Part shown: positions 1-9,310 of the stretch, piece by piece | Layout of the letters: every line of letters begins with the position of its first letter | How positions within the stretch are numbered: the stretch's first letter is position 1 | Source of the DNA: Aureliella helgolandensis | GTDB taxonomy: Bacteria > Planctomycetota > Planctomycetia > Pirellulales > Pirellulaceae | Assembly (NCBI RefSeq): GCF_007752135.1 | Contig: NZ_CP036298.1 | Coordinates: 7,556,501-7,620,500, forward strand | Direction of reading: 5' to 3' | Length of the DNA: 64,000 bases | Made by a program: the position numbers and the translations under genes | Notes under the pieces: generated by a model | Seen by the model: the letters and a program-made list of their open reading frames with translations, nothing else | Told to the model about the DNA's origin: nothing | The model's database searches: none

Positions 1-3000
1 AGGTTAGGATTTCAGTCCCGGAAAAATTCGCACCAGGCTTGTAGAGAACTTGCAGGCCATCGCTGGAGACAGTCACCGTACTGCCGACTTTCGAGACTCC
101 TACCGCTGAGACGCTGAGCGTTTCATCGGGATCATCGGAGCTATCATTCGCCAGCACGTCAAAGGAGGCCTGGGCCGCGTCTTCTGCAACTGTAAAACTA
201 TCGTTGACGGGAGTGGGAGGAGGATTCTGGAGATCCACGCTGACCGACACCGTCCCGGTATCCGTTCCACCGCGTCCGTCAGAGAGAGTGTAAGTAAACG
301 TTTCCGAGCCTTGGAATCCGGTCAAGGGAGTGTACCGCAACGTCAAACCACTCGGTCCCACCTGAATTGTGCCACCGGCAGATCCGGTGCTGACTGCCGA
401 GATGGTCAGAGTTTCGGAATTAGAGTCGTCGACTCCCGTGGAATCGTTGGCAAGTACTTCTAACACATTTTGATTGCTGTTGCGGACCACCGAGAACGTA
501 TCATTGAGGGCGACAGGAGGATCGTTGATATCGGTCACTTGCACCGTCACCGTCGCAGTTCGCTGCACACCTTCCTGGTTCTGAGCGGTGTACGTAAAGG
601 TCTCGGCACCGTTAAAGTTGGCTGCGGGGGTGTAGACCAAGGTCTTTCCGTCGCTCGCCACGGTAACCGTTCCACCACCCGACGTGTTGCCCACGCTGGC
701 GATTGTCAGCACCGCCCCGCCAGTCACCGAGTCATTGGTCAGTACGTCTAAAGTGCTTGCTCCCGAGTCCTCGTCGAAGTTGAAGACATCATCCTCAAGT
801 TCAAAATTCGCTCCCACGGCAAATTCGTTCTTGCCGTATTCCACGCGGTCGGTGGGGTCCCCGGAGGATTGGTCGTACAGGAGCACATCATGGGCTGGCG
901 AGGCATCGGCCGCTTCGGTGCGCAAATTGGCGTTCCCGGCTGCCTTCGCGAGGAAGGTCACCTCCACGAGAACTCTGGGGTCCGATCCCAACCGCTCAGT
1001 GCTCGATGAAAACGCACCCAATTCGTCGATCAAGCCTGCCGTAGTCAGCGAGCCAGAGGGACTCTGCGTGTAGGGACTCGGCCGCGAAATCGGATTGGTA
1101 GCGATCGGCTCAATAACCGCTGAATCAAATAGCAGATCCAAATAGGCCGCAAAGACCCCAGTCGCATCGGCTCCGTCGCGGACGTCATCGACGACCACTT
1201 GGACTTTGAAGTTTTGCCCGGCGGCTATCGTAGTGATAGGCTGTCCCGACATGTCGACCGTCACCAACGAGAACTTAACCTGCGGCTGCTCAATCACATT
1301 CAACGGGACGTTTTGGTTCGTTACATTGCCCGCCGGATCGGTCAATACGACCTCCAACGTATGCGCCCCCAATTGCTCCGCCGTGGGCGTCCAACTGATC
1401 TGCCCCGTCTGAGCATTGATCGTCACTCCCGTGGGCGGACTGTTTAGACTGTAGACCAGCCCCTGCCCTTCCTCGGAGTGCTCCAAGTTCGCGGTAATCG
1501 GCTGACCGACAATGGCATTGGCCGGCACGCCCGCGGTGCTAGCGGCCTCGGGCAGGGTACGATCTAGCACCACCGATAGACTCGGCGACTCACCGCTAGT
1601 GGAACCGTTCAAGGTCTGCGTGGCTGTGAACAGAGCGGCCCCCTCTCCCAAACCACTGACATTGGTTACCGTCACCGCAGTCGTCGCACCGGTTGCTACG
1701 GCAGAACCAACTACATTGCCACCCGAGCGAACCTCGACGGTTGCCCCCACTTCCGTACCGGCAATGTTGAATACCAGTGTTTGTGAATTCGTAATATTGT
1801 CCGTTGCACTAATTCCCGAATCGCTTCCGTCGCTCAGATCGATACCTGTCGGAACCGACTGCGAGGTGACCGTGACGGTCACGACCTGGTTGTCATCAGG
1901 GCTGCTCGTGGTGGGCGTGGTGGTTTGTCGGACCGTAGCCCGAAACTGCAACTGCCCGGTGAAGCCCGTGGGTGGCGTAACGGTCGCTACGCCGGTGGCG
2001 CTATCGACCGTCACATCAAATGCAGTCGAACCGAGAGCCTGCACACTGTAGATGCGGGTGTCATTTTCAGCGTCCTGCGACGACAAATTGACCGTCACTG
2101 GAGTGTTGAGCGACGTCTCAACGCTCGGGATCGGATTCAAGAAAGGCGCACCATTGGCGACATCTGCCGCCACCGTGGCTGTAAACGTCTTAGTGGTTGT
2201 ATTGCCTTCGCCGTCCGCAACATTGACGGTGATGGTCACAGGCCCACTGCCGTTGCCCGTCGGCTTGAGAAAGAGGACCCCATTTTCGGTGTCGGAGAAC
2301 ACCGTGGCGGAATCAATCGTGACCGCATTGATCGGTTTATCGGATGCGTTGGTCGCGGTATTGCTAATCGCTTCGCGAACCGCTTCACCCTCGGTCAAAA
2401 TCCCAAACACCGAGTGCTGGAAATCCAAAAACCGCTGCGGTCCTTCGGTAATGAAGAACTGGGAATCGTTGGTGTCATCCGAGGACTTCGCAAACGACAA
2501 AATGCCTGATGCATTGTGCTGCAAATCGAGATGGTATTGATCGTCAAAGTCGCCGAGCGTCGAACCGCCGGAACCAGTGCCGGTCGGATCTCCCCCCTGA
2601 ATTACAAAATTATTGACCACGCGATGGAAGGAAATGCCGTCATAGAATCCGTCGTTCGCCAACGAAATCACACGCCCTGTAGGCAGGGGAGCCTTGTCTT
2701 CAAACAGCTCAAAGACCATGTCGCCGTAGCCATCAATGGCCAGCTTCAAACTTTGATTGCCGGTGAGCACCTCCGCCGTCAGGATACTCGGATCACTAGA
2801 GGTCACCGTAATTGTCAGCGGATTGCCGTTCGCATCATAGGCATCCACCGGTACATGCAACGGGGAATCGAGGCCCACCGTAACGTTAGGCAGGTCCGCT
2901 ACCGAAGGGGTAGACGAAAGCGGAATGGTAATTCCGGCGCGAGTCGCCAAGGTCTGTAGGGACTGAACACCGGTCAGCCGCGTGCTGTCCGGAAACTCCC

Positions 3001-3451
3001 ACGTGGGATACTCGATAATCCCTTCGGTCGTTGCAACCGCGTTGGGAGTGCGATCCGCATTGGTCACTTCGATGAACGGCAAGTATTTGTAGCCGTCTTC
3101 GAACAACTGCTTCTGAGCGGTGCAGAACTCGCACCAAGAAGCACCGTAGAACCGCGTTCCTGAATCGGTGAGAGCTTTGGCAAAGGCTACCAAATCGATC
3201 GCGTCCTCGCCTTCGCCGGACAACTCGCCCTCAGCAACAACCGCGTGACTAGCACTCGAGGTATCCGGATTGCTACTTTCCGCAGCGGTAATCCCCAAGA
3301 GTGACATGAAACCGTCGCCGGCCATGAGCTGTCGCGATTCGAGTGGTTCCACCAGAATGGTGCGTCGACTCATTCCTGAGGAAACGCCGCTGGGACCAAA
3401 CATCTCGGCGAGCCACTGAGAAAATCTTTGTCTTTTTTCTCGACGCGTCAT
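1..3451 (-). CDS. Giant surface protein: thioredoxin-like + cyclophilin + cadherin-like repeats (partial, C-terminus off the left edge)
   Basis: About 1150 N-terminal residues are visible, with no stop before the window edge. Residues 37-44 read LESRQLMA, the planctomycete N-terminal surface-protein motif, after a basic start. Residues about 75-170 resemble a thioredoxin-like domain with WCEFC (Cys107/Cys110) and a later YPTW. Residues about 235-380 are a cyclophilin-type prolyl isomerase: FHRVV, FVIQGGD and SQFFIT match the active-site strands. Next come Ig/cadherin-like segments, a cohesin-like stretch near 'VQVVVDDV', and at least three tandem-95/VCBS-type repeats ending in 'ETFTYT' strands. 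Likely exported and cell-surface or matrix bound. The ATG at 3451 is preferred because it keeps the whole motif; no clear ribosome site is seen. Domain calls are firm for cyclophilin, good for the CxxC domain and family-level for the repeats. Confidence 0.9.
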   Translation of the reverse strand, partial: MTRREKRQRFSQWLAEMFGPSGVSSGMSRRTILVEPLESRQLMAGDGFMSLLGITAAESSNPDTSSASHAVVAEGELSGEGEDAIDLVAFAKALTDSGTRFYGASWCEFCTAQKQLFEDGYKYLPFIEVTNADRTPNAVATTEGIIEYPTWEFPDSTRLTGVQSLQTLATRAGITIPLSSTPSVADLPNVTVGLDSPLHVPVDAYDANGNPLTITVTSSDPSILTAEVLTGNQSLKLAIDGYGDMVFELFEDKAPLPTGRVISLANDGFYDGISFHRVVNNFVIQGGDPTGTGSGGSTLGDFDDQYHLDLQHNASGILSFAKSSDDTNDSQFFITEGPQRFLDFQHSVFGILTEGEAVREAISNTATNASDKPINAVTIDSATVFSDTENGVLFLKPTGNGSGPVTITVNVADGEGNTTTKTFTATVAADVANGAPFLNPIPSVETSLNTPVTVNLSSQDAENDTRIYSVQALGSTAFDVTVDSATGVATVTPPTGFTGQLQFRATVRQTTTPTTSSPDDNQVVTVTVTSQSVPTGIDLSDGSDSGISATDNITNSQTLVFNIAGTEVGATVEVRSGGNVVGSAVATGATTAVTVTNVSGLGEGAALFTATQTLNGSTSGESPSLSVVLDRTLPEAASTAGVPANAIVGQPITANLEHSEEGQGLVYSLNSPPTGVTINAQTGQISWTPTAEQLGAHTLEVVLTDPAGNVTNQNVPLNVIEQPQVKFSLVTVDMSGQPITTIAAGQNFKVQVVVDDVRDGADATGVFAAYLDLLFDSAVIEPIATNPISRPSPYTQSPSGSLTTAGLIDELGAFSSSTERLGSDPRVLVEVTFLAKAAGNANLRTEAADASPAHDVLLYDQSSGDPTDRVEYGKNEFAVGANFELEDDVFNFDEDSGASTLDVLTNDSVTGGAVLTIASVGNTSGGGTVTVASDGKTLVYTPAANFNGAETFTYTAQNQEGVQRTATVTVQVTDINDPPVALNDTFSVVRNSNQNVLEVLANDSTGVDDSNSETLTISAVSTGSAGGTIQVGPSGLTLRYTPLTGFQGSETFTYTLSDGRGGTDTGTVSVSVDLQNPPPTPVNDSFTVAEDAAQASFDVLANDSSDDPDETLSVSAVGVSKVGSTVTVSSDGLQVLYKPGANFSGTEILT

Positions 3452-4014
3452 GTCAGATACACTCACTTCAAAATCGCGTTGCTGATCGAAATTTTCTGCG
3501 CTGCCTGTGCAGCCTCTCTATCCAGCCTACTCTCAACATGCCTAGAGAAAGCGCCAACAACAATCCGTTTTGATGTCGTCGGCATTCCGTAGGCCGGAAT
3601 TTCAGCCTAAACGCTCTATTTGGAACCCAACCACTCTTTCGGGTGGAGCATTCCTTGGCAACGAGTGGCGCAGGGATCTTGTAGCTTCCCAGACGCAGCC
3701 CAGAACCAGCTAGAAGCGGTTCCCAGGGGCACGAAATTCCACTCAGCGCTCCGCTCACCGGTTTGCCGAAATCGCAAATCGCCTAAACCGTATAGAGAGA
3801 CTTCGCGGACAAGTCGTCACGCAGCGAGTGGGGAAGAGCAAAATTCACTAGAAATTTCGTTCTCACGCCGTCGCTACGTCCACTGGACGGAATTTGGACG
3901 TTCATCACTCAGCACAAGTTCCCTCGGGCCCTGGGCGAGTTTGGCCAAGCAGTCGCTCGGCGAGAAGGCGCTGAATCCCAGATTCAGCGCAAAGGGAAAT
4001 CCAGCAACATCAAC
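3452..4014. other. Gene-free interval
   Basis: This lies between the start of the surface protein and the end of the ACT-domain gene. Open frames on both strands have unnatural composition and no recognisable domain. I see no strong hairpin or repeat here. It probably holds the promoter for the leftward surface-protein gene, but I cannot place it. Confidence 0.5.
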
Positions 4015-4506
4015 TTAGAGCGACTCGGAGAGGTCATCCTCGTTCAACATGCGAAAACCCTTGCTCTTGAGCACATCGAGCGCTAGGTCGGTATTATCGA
4101 CCATGATCGCCACGGCTGGCCTGGCCCCCTGCCCCATCAACAAGGGGTAGGTCTGCACGATATTGATTTCTGCTTGCAACAAGGCCGAGCAGACTTGCAA
4201 CAGTGGTTGCGGGTCATCGGGCAGCTGCACGCCAATTAGATCGCTTTCGATAATCGCCAATCCGGCTCGCTCTAAAATCTCGCGTCCACGCTCAGGGTTG
4301 CTCACTAAAAAGCGGACTAAGGCGCACTCCGCCGAATCGTTGATCGAAAGCGCTACGATGCGGATTCCAGTCCCCTCAAATCGCTTGACAACTTCCAACA
4401 GCTGTCCCACTCGATTTTCTAAGAAAACCGTAAATTGACGGATTGACGGATAATCGCGTCCGCGAGCCGTTAAATAGTCAGTCGTAGAACCGGCACCTAA
4501 ACTCAT
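4015..4506 (-). CDS. Tandem ACT-domain protein
   Basis: A 163-residue soluble protein made of two ACT modules (about residues 22-90 and 92-155), with no enzymatic domain. The first module has 'FTVFLENRVGQLLEVV', the usual ACT opening in which a small ligand or amino acid is sensed, and the second has 'INIVQTYPLL'. Stand-alone double-ACT proteins generally act as small-molecule-responsive regulators of amino-acid metabolism; no ligand can be assigned here. The ATG at 4506 fits the family N-terminus. It is divergent from the thioesterase at 4665, so both promoters must lie in the roughly 160 bp between them. Confidence 0.85.
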   Translation of the reverse strand: MSLGAGSTTDYLTARGRDYPSIRQFTVFLENRVGQLLEVVKRFEGTGIRIVALSINDSAECALVRFLVSNPERGREILERAGLAIIESDLIGVQLPDDPQPLLQVCSALLQAEINIVQTYPLLMGQGARPAVAIMVDNTDLALDVLKSKGFRMLNEDDLSESL

Positions 4507-4664
4507 CTTGGACTTTCAGAAGCAGAATTCGTCAAAATCGAACATGCTCGCACGCGAGCTAGCATTAAAGTCTACGCTAGTAGAATCTTCGCTCAAGCGA
4601 TATTGTCATGCTAAAGGACAATCTAAACCATGTCTTACTCTACGTTGCTAGGCTAACACTCCCC

Positions 4665-5105
4665 ATGAAGGTGGAACATTCTCTTGAAATTCGCGTCCGC
4701 TACAATGAGACTGATGGGCAGGGGCGAGTGCACCATGCTCAGTATCTCAATTACTTCGAGCGTGGGCGAGTGGAATTGCTACGCTCGCTGGGACACAGCT
4801 ATCGCGATTTTGAGGCCAGCGGTCTCATGCTGGTCGTTTCCGAGATGAACGTGCGGTACCTGGGAGCTGCAGAGTTTGACGATCTGCTGAGGGTAACGAC
4901 GAGCGTCCTGCGGACGCGGGGAGTCCGCATTGAGCATGCCTATGAAATCGTCAAACCGGCCGCCGGACTGCTCGCCAGCGAAAGGGGCACACCCGAGTCC
5001 GCAACCGACCAGCCCATCGTGAAAGCGACCAGCGTCATCGCCTGCGTCGATCGGACCGGCAAGGTTCAAAGGCTGCCGAAGTACATGCGGATCCCGACAG
5101 CGTAG
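4665..5105 (+). CDS. YbgC/4HBT-family acyl-CoA thioesterase
   Basis: A hot-dog fold thioesterase of 146 residues. The N-terminal signature 'RYNETDGQGRVHHAQYLNYF' matches the 4-hydroxybenzoyl-CoA thioesterase family, in which the Asp of the ETD motif is catalytic. The open frame begins at 4608, but the extra 19 residues are hydrophobic and lie outside the family; the ATG at 4665 (MKVEHSLEI) is the better start. It probably hydrolyses acyl-CoA thioesters in the cytoplasm; the substrate is unknown. It converges with the dipeptidase gene, with only 3 bp between the two stop codons. Confidence 0.88.
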   Translation: MKVEHSLEIRVRYNETDGQGRVHHAQYLNYFERGRVELLRSLGHSYRDFEASGLMLVVSEMNVRYLGAAEFDDLLRVTTSVLRTRGVRIEHAYEIVKPAAGLLASERGTPESATDQPIVKATSVIACVDRTGKVQRLPKYMRIPTA

Positions 5106-5108
5106 CGC

Positions 5109-6584
5109 CTACGGTTTTTCAGGCAGCCCGCGGCTCGTCGACTCCTGCAAACGCTGCGAAACCAATTCAGCTTGCTCAATGACTCGTAGAATATTGCCGT
5201 GCAGAATCTTCACGAGATCTTCTTCCGAATAGCCGCGGTCGAGCAGGACTTGAGTCAGCATCGGATACTTGGAAACATCCTCCAGCTGGTGAGGTACCAC
5301 GTCGATCCCATCGAAATCACTACCAATTCCGACATGGTCAATGCCGGCTAGTTGCACAATTCGATCGATATGGTCTGCCACATCATGGACGCTGCCGGGC
5401 AGTAGCGGATTGGCGAGACGGTACGCAGCGGCCGCCTTGGCGATCGCCGCTTGATCGTCACCATATTTTTGGCGAGTTTCCGGTGAGCGTTCGAACTTGG
5501 AGAGGGAGCGAGCTGCCGATTCGGGAACGACGAAGCCGGAATAAAAATTAACCATCACAACGCCACCGTCTGCGGGCAATTGCTTAAGGATGGCGTCGGG
5601 CACGTTGCGGACATGGTCCGCCACCCCGCGGGCCGATGAGTGAGAAAAGATCACTGGAGCTTCACTAACATCCATGGCGGCTTGCATGGTGGCTGGCGAT
5701 ACGTGAGACAGATCGACCAACATCCCCAAGCGGTTCATTTCGTGAACGACCTCTTTCCCAAACTCGCTCAACCCACCGCTACGAGGTTCATCAGTGCAGG
5801 AATCGGCCCAGTCGAGCGACTTGCTGTGAGTCAGCGTCATGTAGCGAGCTCCCAAGGCATACAGTCGGCGAAGCTTCTCCAACGAGTTCTCAATCGCATG
5901 GCCCCCCTCCACCCCAATCAAGGAAGCGATCTTCCCCTTGGCTCGGATGCGATCGATGTCTGCCCGAGTTAGAGCCAATTCGAACGTCTCAGGATACTTC
6001 GCAAGCATGGCGTGAACAATCTCGATTTGCTCCAACGTCATTTGATGAGAGATGCCAGATTCGACGGTATTGGCGGGAACATAGACCGACCAATACTGCG
6101 CCCCAACTCCCCCCGCTCGAAGACGTGGGATGTCGGTATGCCCAGCCAACTGCACCTCAGCGATATCGTAGTTTTCAAACGACCGAGATGCCTCCGTGCG
6201 AATCAGCCATGGCAGATCGTTGTGCCCGTCAAACAAATAGTGCTGGGCATGAATCGCTTGCGCCTCCTCAGAAACAACCACCTCCCCACGCAGTGACTTG
6301 GAGGCACCGGGACGTTGCCCTCCAGCCCCCTCTTGCGCCATGCCTGCGGAATGACAGAATGCCACTGCAAACGCTAGCGACGTTAGCGCCAACCATCGCC
6401 CGCTCTGCTGCCGGCCCCCAATTCCAGTCCTTGGCGGAGTCCACGCAATGCTCCTGGCCAAAACGCTCCTGGCCAAAACAGAGGACACCCCATGCGTGGC
6501 TTGCACAGCAAGAAATCGGACCGCAAATGCGATACGCCGGGTGGGTGCTAGGCGAGGTGCCAGTGGAGACGCGGGACGATTCAT
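5109..6584 (-). CDS. Membrane dipeptidase (peptidase family M19)
   Basis: A 491-residue exported zinc dipeptidase. The metal-binding pattern of family M19 is complete: DGHNDLPW (His121, Asp123), the Glu in IGVEGGH, VDLSHVS and IFSHSS, followed by VGIGSDFDG. A hydrophobic stretch ending 'AFCHSAGMAQ' (residues about 60-82) looks like a signal or anchor segment. The open frame continues upstream to 6836, but that part overlaps the promoter region of the divergent operon and looks non-coding, so the ATG at 6584 (MNRPASPL) is preferred. A perfect 15-bp tandem duplication at 6450-6479 doubles the residues VLARS in the N-terminal region. Expected role: cleavage of dipeptides, possibly with D-residues, outside the cytoplasm. 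Confidence 0.93.
   Translation of the reverse strand: MNRPASPLAPRLAPTRRIAFAVRFLAVQATHGVSSVLARSVLARSIAWTPPRTGIGGRQQSGRWLALTSLAFAVAFCHSAGMAQEGAGGQRPGASKSLRGEVVVSEEAQAIHAQHYLFDGHNDLPWLIRTEASRSFENYDIAEVQLAGHTDIPRLRAGGVGAQYWSVYVPANTVESGISHQMTLEQIEIVHAMLAKYPETFELALTRADIDRIRAKGKIASLIGVEGGHAIENSLEKLRRLYALGARYMTLTHSKSLDWADSCTDEPRSGGLSEFGKEVVHEMNRLGMLVDLSHVSPATMQAAMDVSEAPVIFSHSSARGVADHVRNVPDAILKQLPADGGVVMVNFYSGFVVPESAARSLSKFERSPETRQKYGDDQAAIAKAAAAYRLANPLLPGSVHDVADHIDRIVQLAGIDHVGIGSDFDGIDVVPHQLEDVSKYPMLTQVLLDRGYSEEDLVKILHGNILRVIEQAELVSQRLQESTSRGLPEKP
6450..6479. repeat. 15-bp perfect tandem duplication
   Basis: The unit GCTCCTGGCCAAAAC occurs twice head to tail inside the N-terminal coding region of the dipeptidase gene. 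It is in frame and adds five residues in the linker before the hydrophobic segment. Confidence 0.9.
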
Positions 6585-6785
6585 GCCTTGGCTTTCTACT
6601 GAGTTGGGAAGTTCTACGGAATTGGAGCGGGTGCAAGGGGTGAATGGGGGAGGTCGAAAAGCGAGCAAATACCCCCGAGGTGGAGTCTTTTCTGCTAAGT
6701 TGATCAAGGAGTGCGGCGGAGCCCAAATGATTTGGCAATACAGCCACTTTTGAACTCCTACGGAACCCTCGATCTTTCGCTTGCA

Positions 6786-7133
6786 ATGAGTCAGAATGCT
6801 ATGAGCAGTGAACTCGACGAAGTCACCTCTCCCCAACCATGGCTGCCCAAGGTGGGTATGATCTGGTTCTTCATTGTAGCCACTCTAGTCGCTATTGCAC
6901 TGGGCGTGGTGCGGGCGGCCGAGCAGGGACAAGCCCTGGCCACGGGACTGGCCTTCACCGGCGTCTTTGTCCTGTGCTTCTTTCTATTGGGAGGTCTCTG
7001 CTTCGGACTCGCCTACCTGCTCGGAGTCATGGAAAAAGCAATCACAGGTCCTGCAGCACTTCCGCAGAACCCCTTTGCCGATGATAGCCCCCCTGCACAG
7101 ATCTTGCCTCCCAAGTCGGTGACTCCACAATGA
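6786..7133 (+). CDS. Small two-helix membrane protein, first gene of the ABC operon
   Basis: A 115-residue protein with two predicted membrane helices (about residues 24-42 and 53-80) and a Pro-rich C-terminal tail. No known family recognised. The start at 6786 (MSQNAMSS) is preferred over the upstream open frame, which overlaps the divergent dipeptidase leader; a Met five codons downstream is an alternative. Its stop overlaps the next start (ATGA at 7130), indicating translational coupling with the ABC genes that follow. It is probably an accessory subunit of the exporter, judged only from context. Confidence 0.72.
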   Translation: MSQNAMSSELDEVTSPQPWLPKVGMIWFFIVATLVAIALGVVRAAEQGQALATGLAFTGVFVLCFFLLGGLCFGLAYLLGVMEKAITGPAALPQNPFADDSPPAQILPPKSVTPQ

Positions 7134-9310
7134 AACAACCACCCTGCGTGCCAAGCAGAAAAACAGCCTCAACGACACGGCTCCACACTCCACCCCGCCG
7201 GCATCCGCTCGCGGCAGCGGCGGCAATACTCGTATCGCTCTGCCTCGTTCAGCAACTGCCTGCCCAGGCGGTGACGACAACGCTCACCGATACGTTCAAG
7301 ACGCGCCCCGCAGACAATGGACAAGTTTTGCAGATCGACTGCCACCTTGTCATCCCGGCCTCAATGACCGCCGGAACACTGCACTGCACCGCATCCACCG
7401 TGGGCGGCCCCAGCCGCTCGGATCGCGACCTCACGCTCGTTCTAACGATTAGAACACAGGGGGGAACTTTCACCGAAACCGCGTATCGGCAACACGTCCT
7501 CCTGCCGGAAGACTCCATTCAAGTCACAGCGCACCTCCCCTTCACCGCCTCTCAAGGCAGTTTCACCTGGGATGTAAAGATCTTCGAGAACCAACGGAAT
7601 ATCGAGAATGCGTCCCGCTCAAACCCCGCCGGTAGATCGATCAAACTGGTGACAGGAGAACCTAGCGGGCTAGCTGTGGCTCGCATTGTCGATTCGTCCG
7701 TCAACAGCCAGAGCACGACATCGACCTCCGATCCAATCTGGTTCTACGCGCAACTTGAAAACAACTCCCCAGAACTCTCCGCACTCAATCTACCCAACGC
7801 TATCCCTCGAGGCGCGCCACCTCCCATTACCACCTGGGACCGTACGATTTCTATCGCTGATGCGGCGGAAGACTGGCGCGAGTACCTACCCTACTACTTG
7901 TGGAGTGTTTCCGGGGAGAATCTTCAGGAAATCGTGGGTCAGCGACCTCGGGCCGCCCAAGCCATTGCGCAATACGTTGCATGCGGAGGAAATTTACTCG
8001 TACATTCGGTCGATCAGGTCGAGGAACATCGCAGTATTGAGCAACTACTCGGCGTTCCATTGGCGGCCCCCACAAGTACCAATTGGTGGCCGATTACTCA
8101 GGCAGCTCCGAACCAAGCTCAGGTCCCTCGGGAGCTGGATCCCCAAGATCTCGCCCAACAACTACAGCAGCCAGGCTTTCAACGCCAACACCACCTGGGA
8201 GGTATCGTCCTGGTCGCGACCCATTCGGTTCCGGGCCTGTCACCCCATGTGATGCGTTTTCTACTGGTGGACAGATCACCTCTATCCCCTTCTCAAGGAA
8301 CGGACACGGAGTACGACGGCAGCTGGTTTTGGCTGAATCTTATCACTACCGTCGGCAAGCCCCCGGTGTGGACGTTTTGCGCCACAGTCGTTCTGTTCGG
8401 GGCACTGCTGGGGCCAGGCTTATTAGTCCTGACCGCTCGCCTCCACAGACGCAGTCTTATGCTCTTTTTTGTACCCGTCATCTCAGCATTGGCGACTGGA
8501 GCTATTGTGCTGTACGGAATTGTTCATGAAGGTTTCAGCACGCATGCGAGAATCACTTCTGTCCAGTACATTGAACCGACAACCGGTGAAGGCTTTGCAT
8601 GGTCTCGGCAAAATTATTTCAGTGGCCTACCACCGCGGGACGGCCTTAACTTTCCCCGGCAAACCTACGCTCGCCCCGTCTATCCAATCCACCAACAGAC
8701 TCAACAGTCTAACTTCAATTCGCGACCAAGTGTCACTGCGACAGTAGTCGAAGAGGGAGATCAACAGTTTTGGCAGGGCTGGCTGCGGCCGCGACAGCAA
8801 CAACAACTGCTCGTCGGGCAACCGATCCAGCAAGCGGCATTCCCCATCGCTGCACACGCCAACACCAAGCCAGCACCGGGCATCACCATCGAGAACTTGA
8901 CGGCTTATGATGTGCCAATCGTGATCCTACGGGGCGCGGCCGACGACTACTACGTGACCGAATCCTTAAGGGCTGGGGAACAAATCTCCCTCACCGCGAC
9001 CAACCGAATCGATGCCAGCTCGTTGGTCGCTAAGCTCTTCGTCCCATTCGCCCAACAAGTCCCCGTAGAGATCCAAGGCAGTGGCTCTCTGATGAACTTT
9101 GGGCAGAGAAGAAACAACAGCGGATCCTTCAGCGGTCCCCCACCCCGTGATATTTTGCAAATGGCATTCCAACAATTCATGTCCGACAAGCTTGAATTGC
9201 CACACTTTGGCATTGCCACACTGCTCACGCAATCATCGGCTGTCAAACTGCCTCTGGAGGGACAATCGGCAGACAACCTTCACTTGGTAGTGGGAGTGCA
9301 GCCATGGTAG
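7130..9310 (+). CDS. Exported/membrane protein of ABC-2 operon, unknown function
   Basis: A 726-residue protein with an N-terminal signal segment (AAAAAILVSLCLVQQ), a large extracytoplasmic region of about 380 residues, two adjacent membrane helices at about 411-434 and 438-462, then a second non-membrane domain of about 260 residues. The segment around 'QYVACGGNLLVHS' resembles the substrate-binding-like folds found beside gliding/ABC-2 transporters, but the similarity is weak. It overlaps the ATPase gene by 7 bp and the upstream gene by 4 bp, so the four genes are almost certainly one transcript. A partner role for the transporter is inferred from position. Confidence 0.8.
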   Translation: MKQPPCVPSRKTASTTRLHTPPRRHPLAAAAAILVSLCLVQQLPAQAVTTTLTDTFKTRPADNGQVLQIDCHLVIPASMTAGTLHCTASTVGGPSRSDRDLTLVLTIRTQGGTFTETAYRQHVLLPEDSIQVTAHLPFTASQGSFTWDVKIFENQRNIENASRSNPAGRSIKLVTGEPSGLAVARIVDSSVNSQSTTSTSDPIWFYAQLENNSPELSALNLPNAIPRGAPPPITTWDRTISIADAAEDWREYLPYYLWSVSGENLQEIVGQRPRAAQAIAQYVACGGNLLVHSVDQVEEHRSIEQLLGVPLAAPTSTNWWPITQAAPNQAQVPRELDPQDLAQQLQQPGFQRQHHLGGIVLVATHSVPGLSPHVMRFLLVDRSPLSPSQGTDTEYDGSWFWLNLITTVGKPPVWTFCATVVLFGALLGPGLLVLTARLHRRSLMLFFVPVISALATGAIVLYGIVHEGFSTHARITSVQYIEPTTGEGFAWSRQNYFSGLPPRDGLNFPRQTYARPVYPIHQQTQQSNFNSRPSVTATVVEEGDQQFWQGWLRPRQQQQLLVGQPIQQAAFPIAAHANTKPAPGITIENLTAYDVPIVILRGAADDYYVTESLRAGEQISLTATNRIDASSLVAKLFVPFAQQVPVEIQGSGSLMNFGQRRNNSGSFSGPPPRDILQMAFQQFMSDKLELPHFGIATLLTQSSAVKLPLEGQSADNLHLVVGVQPW

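Noticed and set aside
470-2959. Several plus-strand open frames of 68-194 codons over the left end
   Set aside because: They lie antisense to a continuous minus-strand surface-protein frame with clear cyclophilin and repeat domains; the plus-strand products have no domain.
3620-4018. 132-codon plus-strand frame in the gap before the ACT gene
   Set aside because: Product is rich in Ser, Arg and Pro with no domain, and it ends in the ACT gene on the other strand.
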